A stretch of DNA of 64,000 nt from Sabulicella rubraurantiaca (GTDB taxonomy: Bacteria; Pseudomonadota; Alphaproteobacteria; Acetobacterales; Acetobacteraceae). Location of the stretch: assembly GCF_017355885.1 (NCBI RefSeq), contig NZ_JAFEUU010000001.1:434001-498000 (forward strand), written 5' to 3'. The position numbers and the translations under genes are program-made. Numbering within the stretch: the first letter of the stretch is position 1; every line of letters starts with the position of its first letter. The notes beneath the pieces are model-generated. The model did no database searches. It was not told where the DNA came from and worked only from the letters and a program-made list of their open reading frames with translations. Below, piece after piece: positions 7,523 to 15,734 of this stretch.

Positions 7523-8179
7523 ATGGATGAAACTGCACGCGATATTGCTAAGGCAGCGGGCGAGATTGGGAAGGGCATCGGAAAGACGGCCGACTTTGGC
7601 GGGAAGGTGGTTGACGCTGGGACCGGGTTTGGCGGTTGGTTGAAGGATACTTTTGGCACGATCCCGCAAGACCTTCTCGGTGTCGCAGGAGGCGACTGGC
7701 TACACTATAGGCGCCGAATGAACCTGCTCCAACTGGAACTGAAGACCGAAGTCCTGCGTGAGAAACTGAATGAAAATAGATTGATCGAGCCCAGTCCGAG
7801 CATCCTGTTACCTCTCCTTCAACATGCCGCGAATGAAAGCAGAGATGAGCTGCAAGATCTGTGGGCTGCACTCCTGATTAGTGCGATGCATCCGGAAGCC
7901 TATAGACGAGTGAGGAGATCTTTTTTCGAAACCCTGATGAAGATGGAGCCGCTAGACGCTCTTGTATTCGATAAAATCATCAGATCAAAGACCCCAGCCG
8001 TAAATAAAGGAGCCAGGAAGTTCCTTGAAGAGGAGCTAGGCATCAGACAAACTGAGGTTCAGCTCAGTATGGCTGCCCTTAGTAATTTAGGACTACTTAC
8101 TGGCGATCAGTTCTCTTACGTTAGTCCCTACGGCTATGAATTTTGGAGAGCGTGTAATCCTGAGGAAGCGTCGGTGTGA
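7523..8179 (+). CDS. DUF4393/Abi-alpha-like protein, 218 aa
   Basis: The best start is ATG 7523, with GGAGG about 10 bases upstream; an in-frame TTG at 7499 would add eight residues that include this site. The N-terminal ~60 residues are Gly-rich and helical (GEIGKGIGKTADFGGKV). The central part carries the DUF4393 (Abi_alpha) pattern: PSPSILLPLLQHAANESRDE, then LQDLWAALLISAMHPE. The C-terminus is a winged-helix-like segment (ALSNLGLLTGDQ). Proteins of this family have been linked to abortive infection in phage-bearing contexts, though their mechanism is unclear. It is AT-rich against the core genome, consistent with island cargo. Confidence 0.75.
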   Translation: MDETARDIAKAAGEIGKGIGKTADFGGKVVDAGTGFGGWLKDTFGTIPQDLLGVAGGDWLHYRRRMNLLQLELKTEVLREKLNENRLIEPSPSILLPLLQHAANESRDELQDLWAALLISAMHPEAYRRVRRSFFETLMKMEPLDALVFDKIIRSKTPAVNKGARKFLEEELGIRQTEVQLSMAALSNLGLLTGDQFSYVSPYGYEFWRACNPEEASV

Positions 8180-8587
8180 AACCCGCTTGATCCACCTCTC
8201 TTTCGTCACGTCCTTGTTGCGCTCGTCGCGGTAACTTATCCACCACAGCTTGCACCAAGGGGCCAAGCGGGCCCACAATGCTCCCACAACCAACCCGCCG
8301 GAGCAGGAAAGGACGGCTGGATCAGTTGCTTAGGAGACGGACCCTGCGGCTCCAACCGCCGGAGCCATCACCCCAGCATTTCTGCAGTGTGCGTGGTTTG
8401 GCATTGCGTCCATTGCCGACCAAGGCCCGTTGGCTGCCGCCGTTCCGGTTATGAGACGCGGGCTTCCAGCTGGACGAGGGAGTCGATGTGCTGCCGGAGC
8501 GGACCACGGCCCCGATCTCGCTCTCGCTTCCAGGCAGCTGACCAGACGCACCATGCCCACGTTATCGGGGATCCGGTGGCGCGGTTG
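8180..8587. other. Intergenic region, no supported gene
   Basis: About 400 bases between convergently oriented genes. A minus-strand frame near 8290-8190 is Trp-rich (LAPWCKLWWISYRDERNK) and could be a fragment of a longer lost gene, but it has no start signal or family match. No repeats or terminators were clear. Confidence 0.35.
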
Positions 8588-9565
8588 CTATGGCTTTTCA
8601 GGCCGCATCAGACCGAAGTCGAGGGCAAGCGCCCGCCCCAAGTCGCGGAAGGAGAACGCGTTGCGCCGCGCTCCCGCGCGCCAAAGCGCGTCTCCAGTGC
8701 GAAACAACTGCCCTGTTCCCCTTATGGAGGCGGCATATCGGGCCGACCGCGCTTCCCTCGCGGCCCAATCCCGCACCAGTTCACTCGGCGGCTCAGCGTA
8801 AAAAAGGTGAAAGCCCTCTGACAAGGAAAGGACACGACGCCCCAAAGCTCGGGCGCAGGTGTCAAGGCTTGCCGAGGTAAAGATGGAAAAATGCCCGTTG
8901 CGAGGAGCTATGTACCACCAGTCAATATCGGCCTTATTGGGCAGGGTCAGAGTAGAAGCCAAAAATGCGCCGCTGGGTTTTGCAAAGCGAAGCGCATCGC
9001 GAGACGTGCCGATTGGATCGCGGCTGTGCTCGAAAACCTCAAAAGCGGTGATGAGGTCGTAGCTCTTCTCTTCAGGCTCCGCAGTTCTGTCCCCGAAATA
9101 GGGATCGTAGCTGTCAAACAAATAGCCTCTTTCGCGCATAATGCGCGTTAGCAGACCGTTTCCCCCGCCGTAGTCGAGAACACGGAGATGCTTGCGATCA
9201 GGGCCAAGCATGGCTTGCAGCACCTCCGCGCTGCTACGCGGGCGGGCCACTGCGAAGTCGGGATCCGCGAGATGGTAATCGCTGTTGTAGATCCTGATGC
9301 CGATCTCTGCATCCGTTAGCGCGTCGAAATGTGTAGTGAACACGAAGCCGCATCTTCCGCAGCGGACATAGGCGATGTCCTCGCCCATCCAGCGGAAGGG
9401 AGGCGGTCCTCGGCGATCCTCGCAACTTCGTGAGGCGTCCACGGACCCGAAGGGATAGAGGTTTGACCCGCCGCAACACTTGCAGTGCCCCGACGCATAG
9501 GCCGATCGCTGCTGTGTATGGCTCACACCCGACGAACCTCGCTCATCAATGCTTCCCATTTTCAC
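8588..9565 (-). CDS. SAM-dependent class I methyltransferase with N-terminal zinc ribbon
   Basis: 325 aa from GTG 9565 (ATG 9559 is two codons in). The N-terminus has paired cysteines, CKCCG (~residue 28) and CGRCGF (~71), the treble-clef pattern seen in front of many small-molecule and sugar methyltransferases. The SAM-binding motif I is VLDYGGGNGLL (~129), the acidic loop SYDPYFGD follows, and motif II/III region is YDLITAFEVFEHSRDP. The target is unknown; relatives act on nucleotide sugars or small metabolites. It is the last gene before a 550-base gap that separates the island from the core-like region. Confidence 0.85.
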   Translation of the reverse strand: MKMGSIDERGSSGVSHTQQRSAYASGHCKCCGGSNLYPFGSVDASRSCEDRRGPPPFRWMGEDIAYVRCGRCGFVFTTHFDALTDAEIGIRIYNSDYHLADPDFAVARPRSSAEVLQAMLGPDRKHLRVLDYGGGNGLLTRIMRERGYLFDSYDPYFGDRTAEPEEKSYDLITAFEVFEHSRDPIGTSRDALRFAKPSGAFLASTLTLPNKADIDWWYIAPRNGHFSIFTSASLDTCARALGRRVLSLSEGFHLFYAEPPSELVRDWAAREARSARYAASIRGTGQLFRTGDALWRAGARRNAFSFRDLGRALALDFGLMRPEKP

Positions 9566-10116
9566 ACACCCGGCGGGAATTCTTGGGCGTGAAGGCGTTG
9601 CGAAACAAGGAAATAATGGGCACTGTCGCTACATGCGCGAATTTCGCAGAATTATGCACACGACCGATTGACCCTTCCAACCACAGGGTCAGTCATTCCG
9701 AACTCGGTACGGCGCCTCGGAGATCATTCTCTCGCATAGAAACTGCTACCGAGTGCATAGGTCGTGTGACGACGCACGGCGTTTCATCGGGTTCGGCGAT
9801 CGCGAAGGCGCGACACTGTGCCTCTGCTCTCATGAGCGAAGACAGGGAACATGCGCTATACATTCGGCACGTAAGGCACATCCCTTCCCGGTCAGGGAAG
9901 GCACCCGCGAAGCTTCGGCACGGCCGCACACCGCCGCTCAAGTCGTAAATGCGCAGCCCCAGCGAGCGGCTTAGCGGCGTGAACTGCCTCCAAAAGAAGT
10001 GTGTTTCTCAGGCGGCCGAGCCGCACCTCAAGAAACCCCAGCGCCTGCGGAGCGTGCCTACTCGCCCCGCGGGGCAAGCACCTCGTTCGCGATGCTTTGC
10101 TGTTTCGGGGCCACCC
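9566..10116. other. Intergenic region between island and core-like genes
   Basis: No frame has coding composition on either strand. A small palindrome, GCGAATTTCGC, lies near 9640. No tRNA or direct-repeat attachment site was recognised, so the island boundary is not defined by sequence, only by the change in gene density and base composition. Confidence 0.4.
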
Positions 10117-11772
10117 TCAGTACCCGTATTCGCGCCGCGCCGCCTCAGGCGTCAGCAGCCCATCGGCCACGTCGCGCTCCACCAGCGCGCGGTCGCGAGT
10201 GCGCGGGTCGCCCATGCCCCCGCCGCCCGGCAGCTTGAGGACGAGATGGCGCCCCTTAGGGACAATCTGAAAGCCCTTAGTCCGCAGCACCGTGCCGTTG
10301 GGGTCGTTGAGCCCGACCCAGCCCCCAGCCCCATTGCCGCCGCCCTGCCTGCCCTTCGGCGGGTTCGCGACGCGGTCGAAGATGGCGTTCACCGCGAACT
10401 CGGCATCGTTCTTCGCGCTGATCTCCATGATCTGGCCAAAGCCACCGCGCGTGCGACCGGGGCCCGCGGAGTCTGGACGGAGCTCCTTGCGCCAGAAGAT
10501 GACAGGGGCGACGTTCTCCGTTGCCTCCACGGGCATGGTCCGGACGCCGGAAGGGAAGGCGATCCCATCCAGCCCGTCCTTACCGGGCCGGGCGCCCGTG
10601 CCGCCGCTATTGAAGGTAATGATCTCGAAATCATCGACCTCGGCCGCTTGGCCGCTCACCTGGGCACCGCCGCGCAAGGGCGGGTTCCACAGGGCGGAGG
10701 AGCCTTCGGCATTGACCCGGTCTGGCACGAAACCTTCGAGGCAGCCCATCATCAGGTCCGGCAGAAGCTGGCCGACCACGTGGCGCACGCTGACGGGGTA
10801 GGGCCGCGGTGCATTGAGGATGCAGCCCTCGGGGATGGACATGCGGAAGGGCAGAAGGCTCGCCCAGTTATTGGGAATCTCGGGCGCCACCACGCACTTG
10901 ATGCCGAAGCAGGAATAGGCCCGGCAATAGGCGGGCGGGACGTTGATGCCGCGGGTAGACAGGCCGGATGTGCCCGCGAAGTCCACCTCGATCCCGTCTT
11001 CCTTCACCTCCATCGCCGCCTTCAGCGTCACCGGCGCCTCGTAGCCGTCGGAGCGGATCTCGGCCGAATGGCGGCCGAGCGGCAACTTGGCGATCTCGGA
11101 CAGGGTGGCGCGCAGGCTGCTCTCGAAGATGAAGTTCGCGAGGTCGTCCAGCGAGTCCATGCGGTACTCGGCCATCATCTCGGCAAGGCGACGGGCGCCC
11201 GCGTCGTTGCAGGCGCAGAGTGAGTAAACGTCGCCCTCCAGCTCCACTGGCGTACGCGACCCCGCACGAAGGATGTCGAAGAAAGTCTCGTTTGCGCGAC
11301 CTTCGTCGAAGCACTTTACGATCGGAATATAGAGCCCTTCCTCGAAGACGCTCCGTCCCTCGGGGCCCATACCAAGGCCGCCAATGTCGATGATATGTGC
11401 CGTGTTGGCGAAGAGCCCGATGATCTTCCCATCATGGAAGGCGGGCGTCACCACCGTCAGGTCGTGCAGGTGCCCGGTGCCGAGCCAGGGATCGTTGGTG
11501 ATGTAGTGGTCGCCCGGCTTCATGATGTGAGCGGGGAACTTTGCCAGGAAATGCCCCACCGACTCCGCCATGGAGTTCACGTGGCCCGGCGTGCCGGTGA
11601 CGGCCTGCGCCATCATCCGGCCCTGCAGGTCGAAGATGCCTGCGGAGAGGTCGCCCGCCTCGCGCACCGTGGTGCTAAAGGCGGTGCGGATCATGGTCTG
11701 CGCCTGCTCCTCTACCACCGCGATCAGGCGGTTCCACTGGATCTGGCGGTTGATGGCCTGCATCGCGTCCAT
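10117..11772 (-). CDS. hyuB: Hydantoinase B/oxoprolinase family protein
   Basis: ATG 11772 shares its first base with the last base of the hyuA stop (TGATG), so the two are translationally coupled. 551 aa, typical for the family. Signature stretches are TVREAGDLSAGIFDLQGRMM (~residue 30) and TNDPWLGTGHLHDLT (~90), with a Gly-rich C-terminus (PGGGGMGDPRTRD). With HyuA it forms an ATP-dependent amidohydrolase or carboxylase of the N-methylhydantoinase, 5-oxoprolinase or acetone carboxylase group. Substrate cannot be told from sequence; no gamma subunit is adjacent, which argues against acetone carboxylase. Confidence 0.9.
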   Translation of the reverse strand: MDAMQAINRQIQWNRLIAVVEEQAQTMIRTAFSTTVREAGDLSAGIFDLQGRMMAQAVTGTPGHVNSMAESVGHFLAKFPAHIMKPGDHYITNDPWLGTGHLHDLTVVTPAFHDGKIIGLFANTAHIIDIGGLGMGPEGRSVFEEGLYIPIVKCFDEGRANETFFDILRAGSRTPVELEGDVYSLCACNDAGARRLAEMMAEYRMDSLDDLANFIFESSLRATLSEIAKLPLGRHSAEIRSDGYEAPVTLKAAMEVKEDGIEVDFAGTSGLSTRGINVPPAYCRAYSCFGIKCVVAPEIPNNWASLLPFRMSIPEGCILNAPRPYPVSVRHVVGQLLPDLMMGCLEGFVPDRVNAEGSSALWNPPLRGGAQVSGQAAEVDDFEIITFNSGGTGARPGKDGLDGIAFPSGVRTMPVEATENVAPVIFWRKELRPDSAGPGRTRGGFGQIMEISAKNDAEFAVNAIFDRVANPPKGRQGGGNGAGGWVGLNDPNGTVLRTKGFQIVPKGRHLVLKLPGGGGMGDPRTRDRALVERDVADGLLTPEAARREYGY

Positions 11773-13865
11773 CACGCGGCCTCCTTCACGAGTTCCAGGT
11801 ACCCCAGCCCATCCATCCGGCAGGTCCAACCTGGCCCCACCAGCGTGCTCGTCTCCGCCTCTGCCACGATGCAGGGGCCTGTCACGACAGCGCCCGGCGC
11901 CATGGCAGTGCGATCGTAGATGGCCCAGTCCGCCACCTGCCCGGACGCCGTGTCGCGCACGCGCTGCGTCCGGATCGGCGCCGGGCCGGGCGCGTCGGTG
12001 ACTTCGGCGGCGGGCAGCACCTTCTCTATCACGGTCGCGACGGTGACGGCGAAGCTGAGAACCTCAACGTCGCTGCCGGGCACCGGGCGGTCGTAGAAGC
12101 GCGCATACTCCGCATCATAGGCCGCGCGGATGGAAGCAACGTCCTCCGAAGTCAGTTCGCGCGTGGGCAAGGGAACCGCGATCTCATGTCCCTGCCCCAC
12201 ATAGCGCATATAGGCGATCCGGGCTTCGGTCGTCTCGGCGCCGAAGCTGCCCTGCGCCACGACGGAGGACGCCTCGGCCGCCATGTCCGCCAGCAGCGCG
12301 TTCACTCCCACGAGGTCGAAGGACGCAAAGCGCGTGTAGAGGCTTCGCACCACCTCATACGCGACCGGGGCGCGCAGGAAGCCGATGGCGCTGCCCACCC
12401 CGGCCCCGCTGGGCACCAGGATGCGGTCCACGCCGATCTTCTCGGCCACGCGGCAGCCATGCACCGGGCCACCACCGCCAAAGGCGATGATGGCGCGGCC
12501 CTCATAGGATTTCGCGCTCTCGATGGCATGGACGCGGGCGGCGTTGGCCATGTTCTCGTCCACCACCTCGACGATGCCGAGGGCAGCCATGCCGGGCTCC
12601 AGGCCCAGCCCCTGCCCCACATTCGTCGTGACCGCGGCCTCGCTGGCCTTCACATCCAGACGCAGGCTGCCGCCCGCGAAGCTTTCCGGATCGTAGCGGC
12701 CGAGCAGGAGGTTCGCGTCCGTCACGGCCGGGCTGGTGCCGCCGCGGCCATAGCAGGCCGGGCCTGGGTCGGCGCCCGCGCTTTCCGGCCCGACCTGGAT
12801 GCGGCCCAGGCTGTCGAGATGGGCGAGCGATCCGCCGCCCGCGCCGATCTCAACCATCTCGATCACAGGGATGCGGAGCGGCAGGCCGGAGCCCTTGCGG
12901 AAGCGCCCGACCCGCGCGACCTCGAAGGTGCGGCTGGCCTGGGGCGCGAAATTGTCGATCAGGCAGACCTTGGCCGTGGTCCCGCCCATGTCGAAGGACA
13001 GGACGTGGCTCAACCCGCGCTGCCGGGCCACATGGGCGGAGAAGATCGCTCCGCCCGCCGGGCCGGATTCGACGAGGCGGATCGGGAAGCGCGCGGCGGT
13101 GGCGATCGTGGTCAGCCCCCCGCCCGACAGCATCAGGAAGAGCGGCGCCGTCATGCCCATTGCGCGCAGCCCGTCCTCCAGCCGGCCCAGGTAGCTGGCC
13201 ATCAGCGGCTGGACATAGGCATTGGCGGCGGTGGTGGAGAAGCGCTCCCATTCCCGCATCTCCGGGCTCACCTCGGAGGAGAGAGAGACGGGAATTCCGG
13301 GCAGCTCCTCGGCCAGGATGGCGGCGGCGCGGCGCTCATGCGCCGGGTTCACGAAGGCGTGGAGGAAGCCGACGGCAATGGCTTCGATCGACTCCTTGCG
13401 CAGCACGGGCACCAGGGCGCGCAGCGCCGCCTCGTCCAGCGGGCGCAGCACCTTGCCGGTGTTGTCCAGCCGCTCCGGAACCGGCAAACGCCAGCGGCGC
13501 GGCACGAGCGGTTCCGGCAGGCTGATGTTGAGGTCGTACTGGTCGTAGCGGCTCTCATTGCCGAGAGCCAGGACGTCACGGAATCCCTCCGTGGTGATCA
13601 GCGCCGTCCGCGCACCCTTGCGCTCGATCAGCGCATTGGTCGCGAGAGTCGTGCCGTGGATCACCAGCGACAAATCGCCGGCCGCAAGCCCGGCCTTCTC
13701 CAGCACCACGCGCACCCCTTCCAGCACGCCCTGCTCGGGCGCACGGGGTGTGGTGAGGACCTTAGCCGTCCAGCGCTGGTGGTGCTCCTCGCCGGTCCGT
13801 GCCTCCAGCGCCACGTCGGTGAAAGTGCCGCCGATATCGGCGGCGAGGCGCACGTCGCTCACCAT
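11772..13865 (-). CDS. hyuA: Hydantoinase A/oxoprolinase family protein
   Basis: 697 aa from ATG 13865, which overlaps the end of the SDR gene. The N-terminus has the ATPase phosphate-binding loop LAADIGGTFTDVALE, and the middle repeats it as FDMGGTTAKV. AFGGGGPVHGCRVAEKIGVD is the typical C-terminal family segment. This subunit activates the substrate with ATP before HyuB completes hydrolysis. Gene order SDR-hyuA-hyuB with overlaps indicates one operon for breakdown of a cyclic amide or similar compound. Upstream residues in the longer open frame are noise-like and excluded. Confidence 0.9.
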   Translation of the reverse strand: MVSDVRLAADIGGTFTDVALEARTGEEHHQRWTAKVLTTPRAPEQGVLEGVRVVLEKAGLAAGDLSLVIHGTTLATNALIERKGARTALITTEGFRDVLALGNESRYDQYDLNISLPEPLVPRRWRLPVPERLDNTGKVLRPLDEAALRALVPVLRKESIEAIAVGFLHAFVNPAHERRAAAILAEELPGIPVSLSSEVSPEMREWERFSTTAANAYVQPLMASYLGRLEDGLRAMGMTAPLFLMLSGGGLTTIATAARFPIRLVESGPAGGAIFSAHVARQRGLSHVLSFDMGGTTAKVCLIDNFAPQASRTFEVARVGRFRKGSGLPLRIPVIEMVEIGAGGGSLAHLDSLGRIQVGPESAGADPGPACYGRGGTSPAVTDANLLLGRYDPESFAGGSLRLDVKASEAAVTTNVGQGLGLEPGMAALGIVEVVDENMANAARVHAIESAKSYEGRAIIAFGGGGPVHGCRVAEKIGVDRILVPSGAGVGSAIGFLRAPVAYEVVRSLYTRFASFDLVGVNALLADMAAEASSVVAQGSFGAETTEARIAYMRYVGQGHEIAVPLPTRELTSEDVASIRAAYDAEYARFYDRPVPGSDVEVLSFAVTVATVIEKVLPAAEVTDAPGPAPIRTQRVRDTASGQVADWAIYDRTAMAPGAVVTGPCIVAEAETSTLVGPGWTCRMDGLGYLELVKEAA

Positions 13866-14647
13866 CCGCGGACGATCCCCCCGTCCACGCGCAGGATCGA
13901 GCCGGTGATGTAGGCCGCCTGCTCGGAGCACAGGAAGGCCACCATGGGACCGTATTCCGCGGGGTCGCCATAGCGGCCGGCGGGGATGGTCTTCGAGCGT
14001 TCGGCGATCACCTCGTCCACGCTCTTGCCTTGGCGCTTGGCAAGGCCGCTTGCCGTCTCGATCGAGCGGTCGGTGCGGATCGCGCCGGGGGCGACGATGT
14101 TGCAGGTGACGCCCTCATGCGCGACCTCGGCGCTGAGCGTCTTCATCCAGCCCATCAGCGCGGCGCGTAGCGTGTTGGACAGCACCAGGTTGGGCAGGGG
14201 CTGCACCATGCCGGTGGACCCGACATTGATGATGCGTCCCCATTTCTGGGCCCGCATGCCGGGCAGCACCGCATTGGCGACGCGGATGGGCGACAGGACG
14301 ATGCGCTGGAACCAGGTGGCGAGAAGCTCCTCCGTCACCTCCAGCGCCGTGCCTGGGGGCGGGCCGCCATGGTTCTGCAGCAGGATGTCCACCCCGCCCA
14401 TGGCGTCCTGCGCACCCTTCGCCAAGGCGTCCATCTGGGCGCCGTCCGCCACGTCGGCGACAATGCCGACGGCGCTGGAGGCGCCACGTGCCTTCAACTC
14501 GCCGCAAACGGCGTCCAGCGCCGCCTGATCGCGGCCGGAGATGACGAGGTGTGCGCCCTCCGCGGCCAGAGCGTCGGCCACGGAGCGGCCCAGCCCCTTC
14601 GAGGCGCCCATTACCAGCGCGCGGCGGTTCTTCAGTCGCAGGTCCAT
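13859..14647 (-). CDS. SDR family oxidoreductase, atypical active site
   Basis: 262 aa from ATG 14647. The cofactor motif is VMGASKGLGRSVADALA and the NNAG equivalent is NHGGPPPG. At the place of the usual Tyr-x-x-x-Lys this protein has LSNTLRAALMGWMK, with no tyrosine, as in a known divergent SDR subgroup. It probably still binds NAD(P)H but the chemistry may differ. It heads the SDR-hyuA-hyuB operon; a divergent promoter must lie in the 109 bases before the D-2-hydroxyacid dehydrogenase gene. Confidence 0.88.
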   Translation of the reverse strand: MDLRLKNRRALVMGASKGLGRSVADALAAEGAHLVISGRDQAALDAVCGELKARGASSAVGIVADVADGAQMDALAKGAQDAMGGVDILLQNHGGPPPGTALEVTEELLATWFQRIVLSPIRVANAVLPGMRAQKWGRIINVGSTGMVQPLPNLVLSNTLRAALMGWMKTLSAEVAHEGVTCNIVAPGAIRTDRSIETASGLAKRQGKSVDEVIAERSKTIPAGRYGDPAEYGPMVAFLCSEQAAYITGSILRVDGGIVRGW

Positions 14648-14756
14648 GCCCGTTGCTCCCGGAATCTCTGGCGGCGGGGACCGTGCCGCCCCTGGCCCCC
14701 TCTGTCCAGCCGGGTCTGCGGATGTATACGGCAGGGACATCCAAGGAGCGTCCCCC

Positions 14757-15734
14757 ATGCCGAAGCCCGTCCTGCTCGTGACCCGAAAGCTGCCCGACCA
14801 GATCGAGGCCCTGGCCGCGGAGCGCTTCGATGCGCGGCTGAACCCCCAGGATGAACCCTGGTTCCGCGACGGCGCAGAGATCGCACGGCGGGTGGCAGAA
14901 TGCGGCGCAGCGGGCATCCTCTGCGCGGCGGGCGACCCGCTGAACGGCGCCGCCATTGCTGCCCTGCCCGCCTCGGTCAAGGCCATCGCCACCTTCAGCG
15001 TCGGCTATGACCACATCGATGTGATGGCGGCGCGCGAGCGCGGCATCACCGTCACCAACACGCCGGAGGTGCTGAGCTTCGCCACGGCCGAGACCGCCAT
15101 GACTCTGATGCTAATGGCCGCCCGCCGCGCAGGCGAGGGCGAGCGCATGGTCCGCGCGGGCAAGTGGGAAGGCTGGGCCCCGACCCAGCTGATGGGCGTC
15201 ACGCTGGAAGGCAAGAAGCTCGGCATCCTCGGCATGGGGCGGATCGGGCGGGAACTGGCGCAGATGGCACGCGGCTTCCGGATGGAAATTCACTACCGCG
15301 ACATCAATCGCCTCCCGGCCGATCTGGAACAGGGCGCGATCTACCACGACAATGACGACAGCTTCCTGGCCGCGATCGACGTGATCTCCATGCATGTGCC
15401 GGGCGGCGACGCCACGCGGAAATGGCTGAACAAGGACCGGCTGTCCAAGATGAAGCGCGGCGCGCTGGTGGTGAACAGCGGCCGCGGCGGCAGCGTGGAC
15501 GACGCTGCGCTGGTGGAAGCGCTGAAATCCGGCAAGATTCGCGGTGCGGGGCTCGACGTGTACGAGGGTGAGCCGAAGGTCTTCGAGGGATATATGAAGC
15601 TAGAGAACGTGGCGCTGCTGCCGCACCTGGGCAGCGCGACCATCGAGACGCGCGATGCCATGGGCCGGCGCGCGCTGGAGAATCTGGAGGCGGTGCTGAT
15701 CAAGGGCAGCCCGGCCCCGCATGAGGTCCGCTAG
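14757..15734 (+). CDS. D-2-hydroxyacid dehydrogenase (glyoxylate/hydroxypyruvate reductase type)
   Basis: 325 aa from ATG 14757, preceded by AAGGAG. The Rossmann motif is [13 protein letters not shown] (~residue 155). The catalytic triad of the family is visible: Arg in [10 protein letters not shown], Glu in DVYEGEP and His in LLPHLGSAT. The N-terminal half carries the substrate-domain segment [11 protein letters not shown]. It reduces 2-keto acids such as glyoxylate or hydroxypyruvate with NAD(P)H in the cytosol. It is divergent from the SDR-hyu operon and its last four bases overlap the convergent chemoreceptor gene. Confidence 0.92.
   Translation: MPKPVLLVTRKLPDQIEALAAERFDARLNPQDEPWFRDGAEIARRVAECGAAGILCAAGDPLNGAAIAALPASVKAIATFSVGYDHIDVMAARERGITVTNTPEVLSFATAETAMTLMLMAARRAGEGERMVRAGKWEGWAPTQLMGVTLEGKKLGILGMGRIGRELAQMARGFRMEIHYRDINRLPADLEQGAIYHDNDDSFLAAIDVISMHVPGGDATRKWLNKDRLSKMKRGALVVNSGRGGSVDDAALVEALKSGKIRGAGLDVYEGEPKVFEGYMKLENVALLPHLGSATIETRDAMGRRALENLEAVLIKGSPAPHEVR

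Noticed and set aside
8455-8541. 28-codon plus-strand stretch with coding-like residues (GFQLDEGVDVLPERTT)
   Set aside because: Flanked by TGA on both sides with no start codon; too short to support, at best a gene remnant.
9949-11223. 424-codon plus-strand frame antisense to hyuB
   Set aside because: Shadow composition; hyuB on the other strand has family motifs and coupled overlap to hyuA.
12186-13913. 575-codon open frame antisense to hyuA
   Set aside because: It is an Arg/His/Gln/Gly-rich mirror of a well-supported coding frame in GC-rich DNA; no motifs or start signal.
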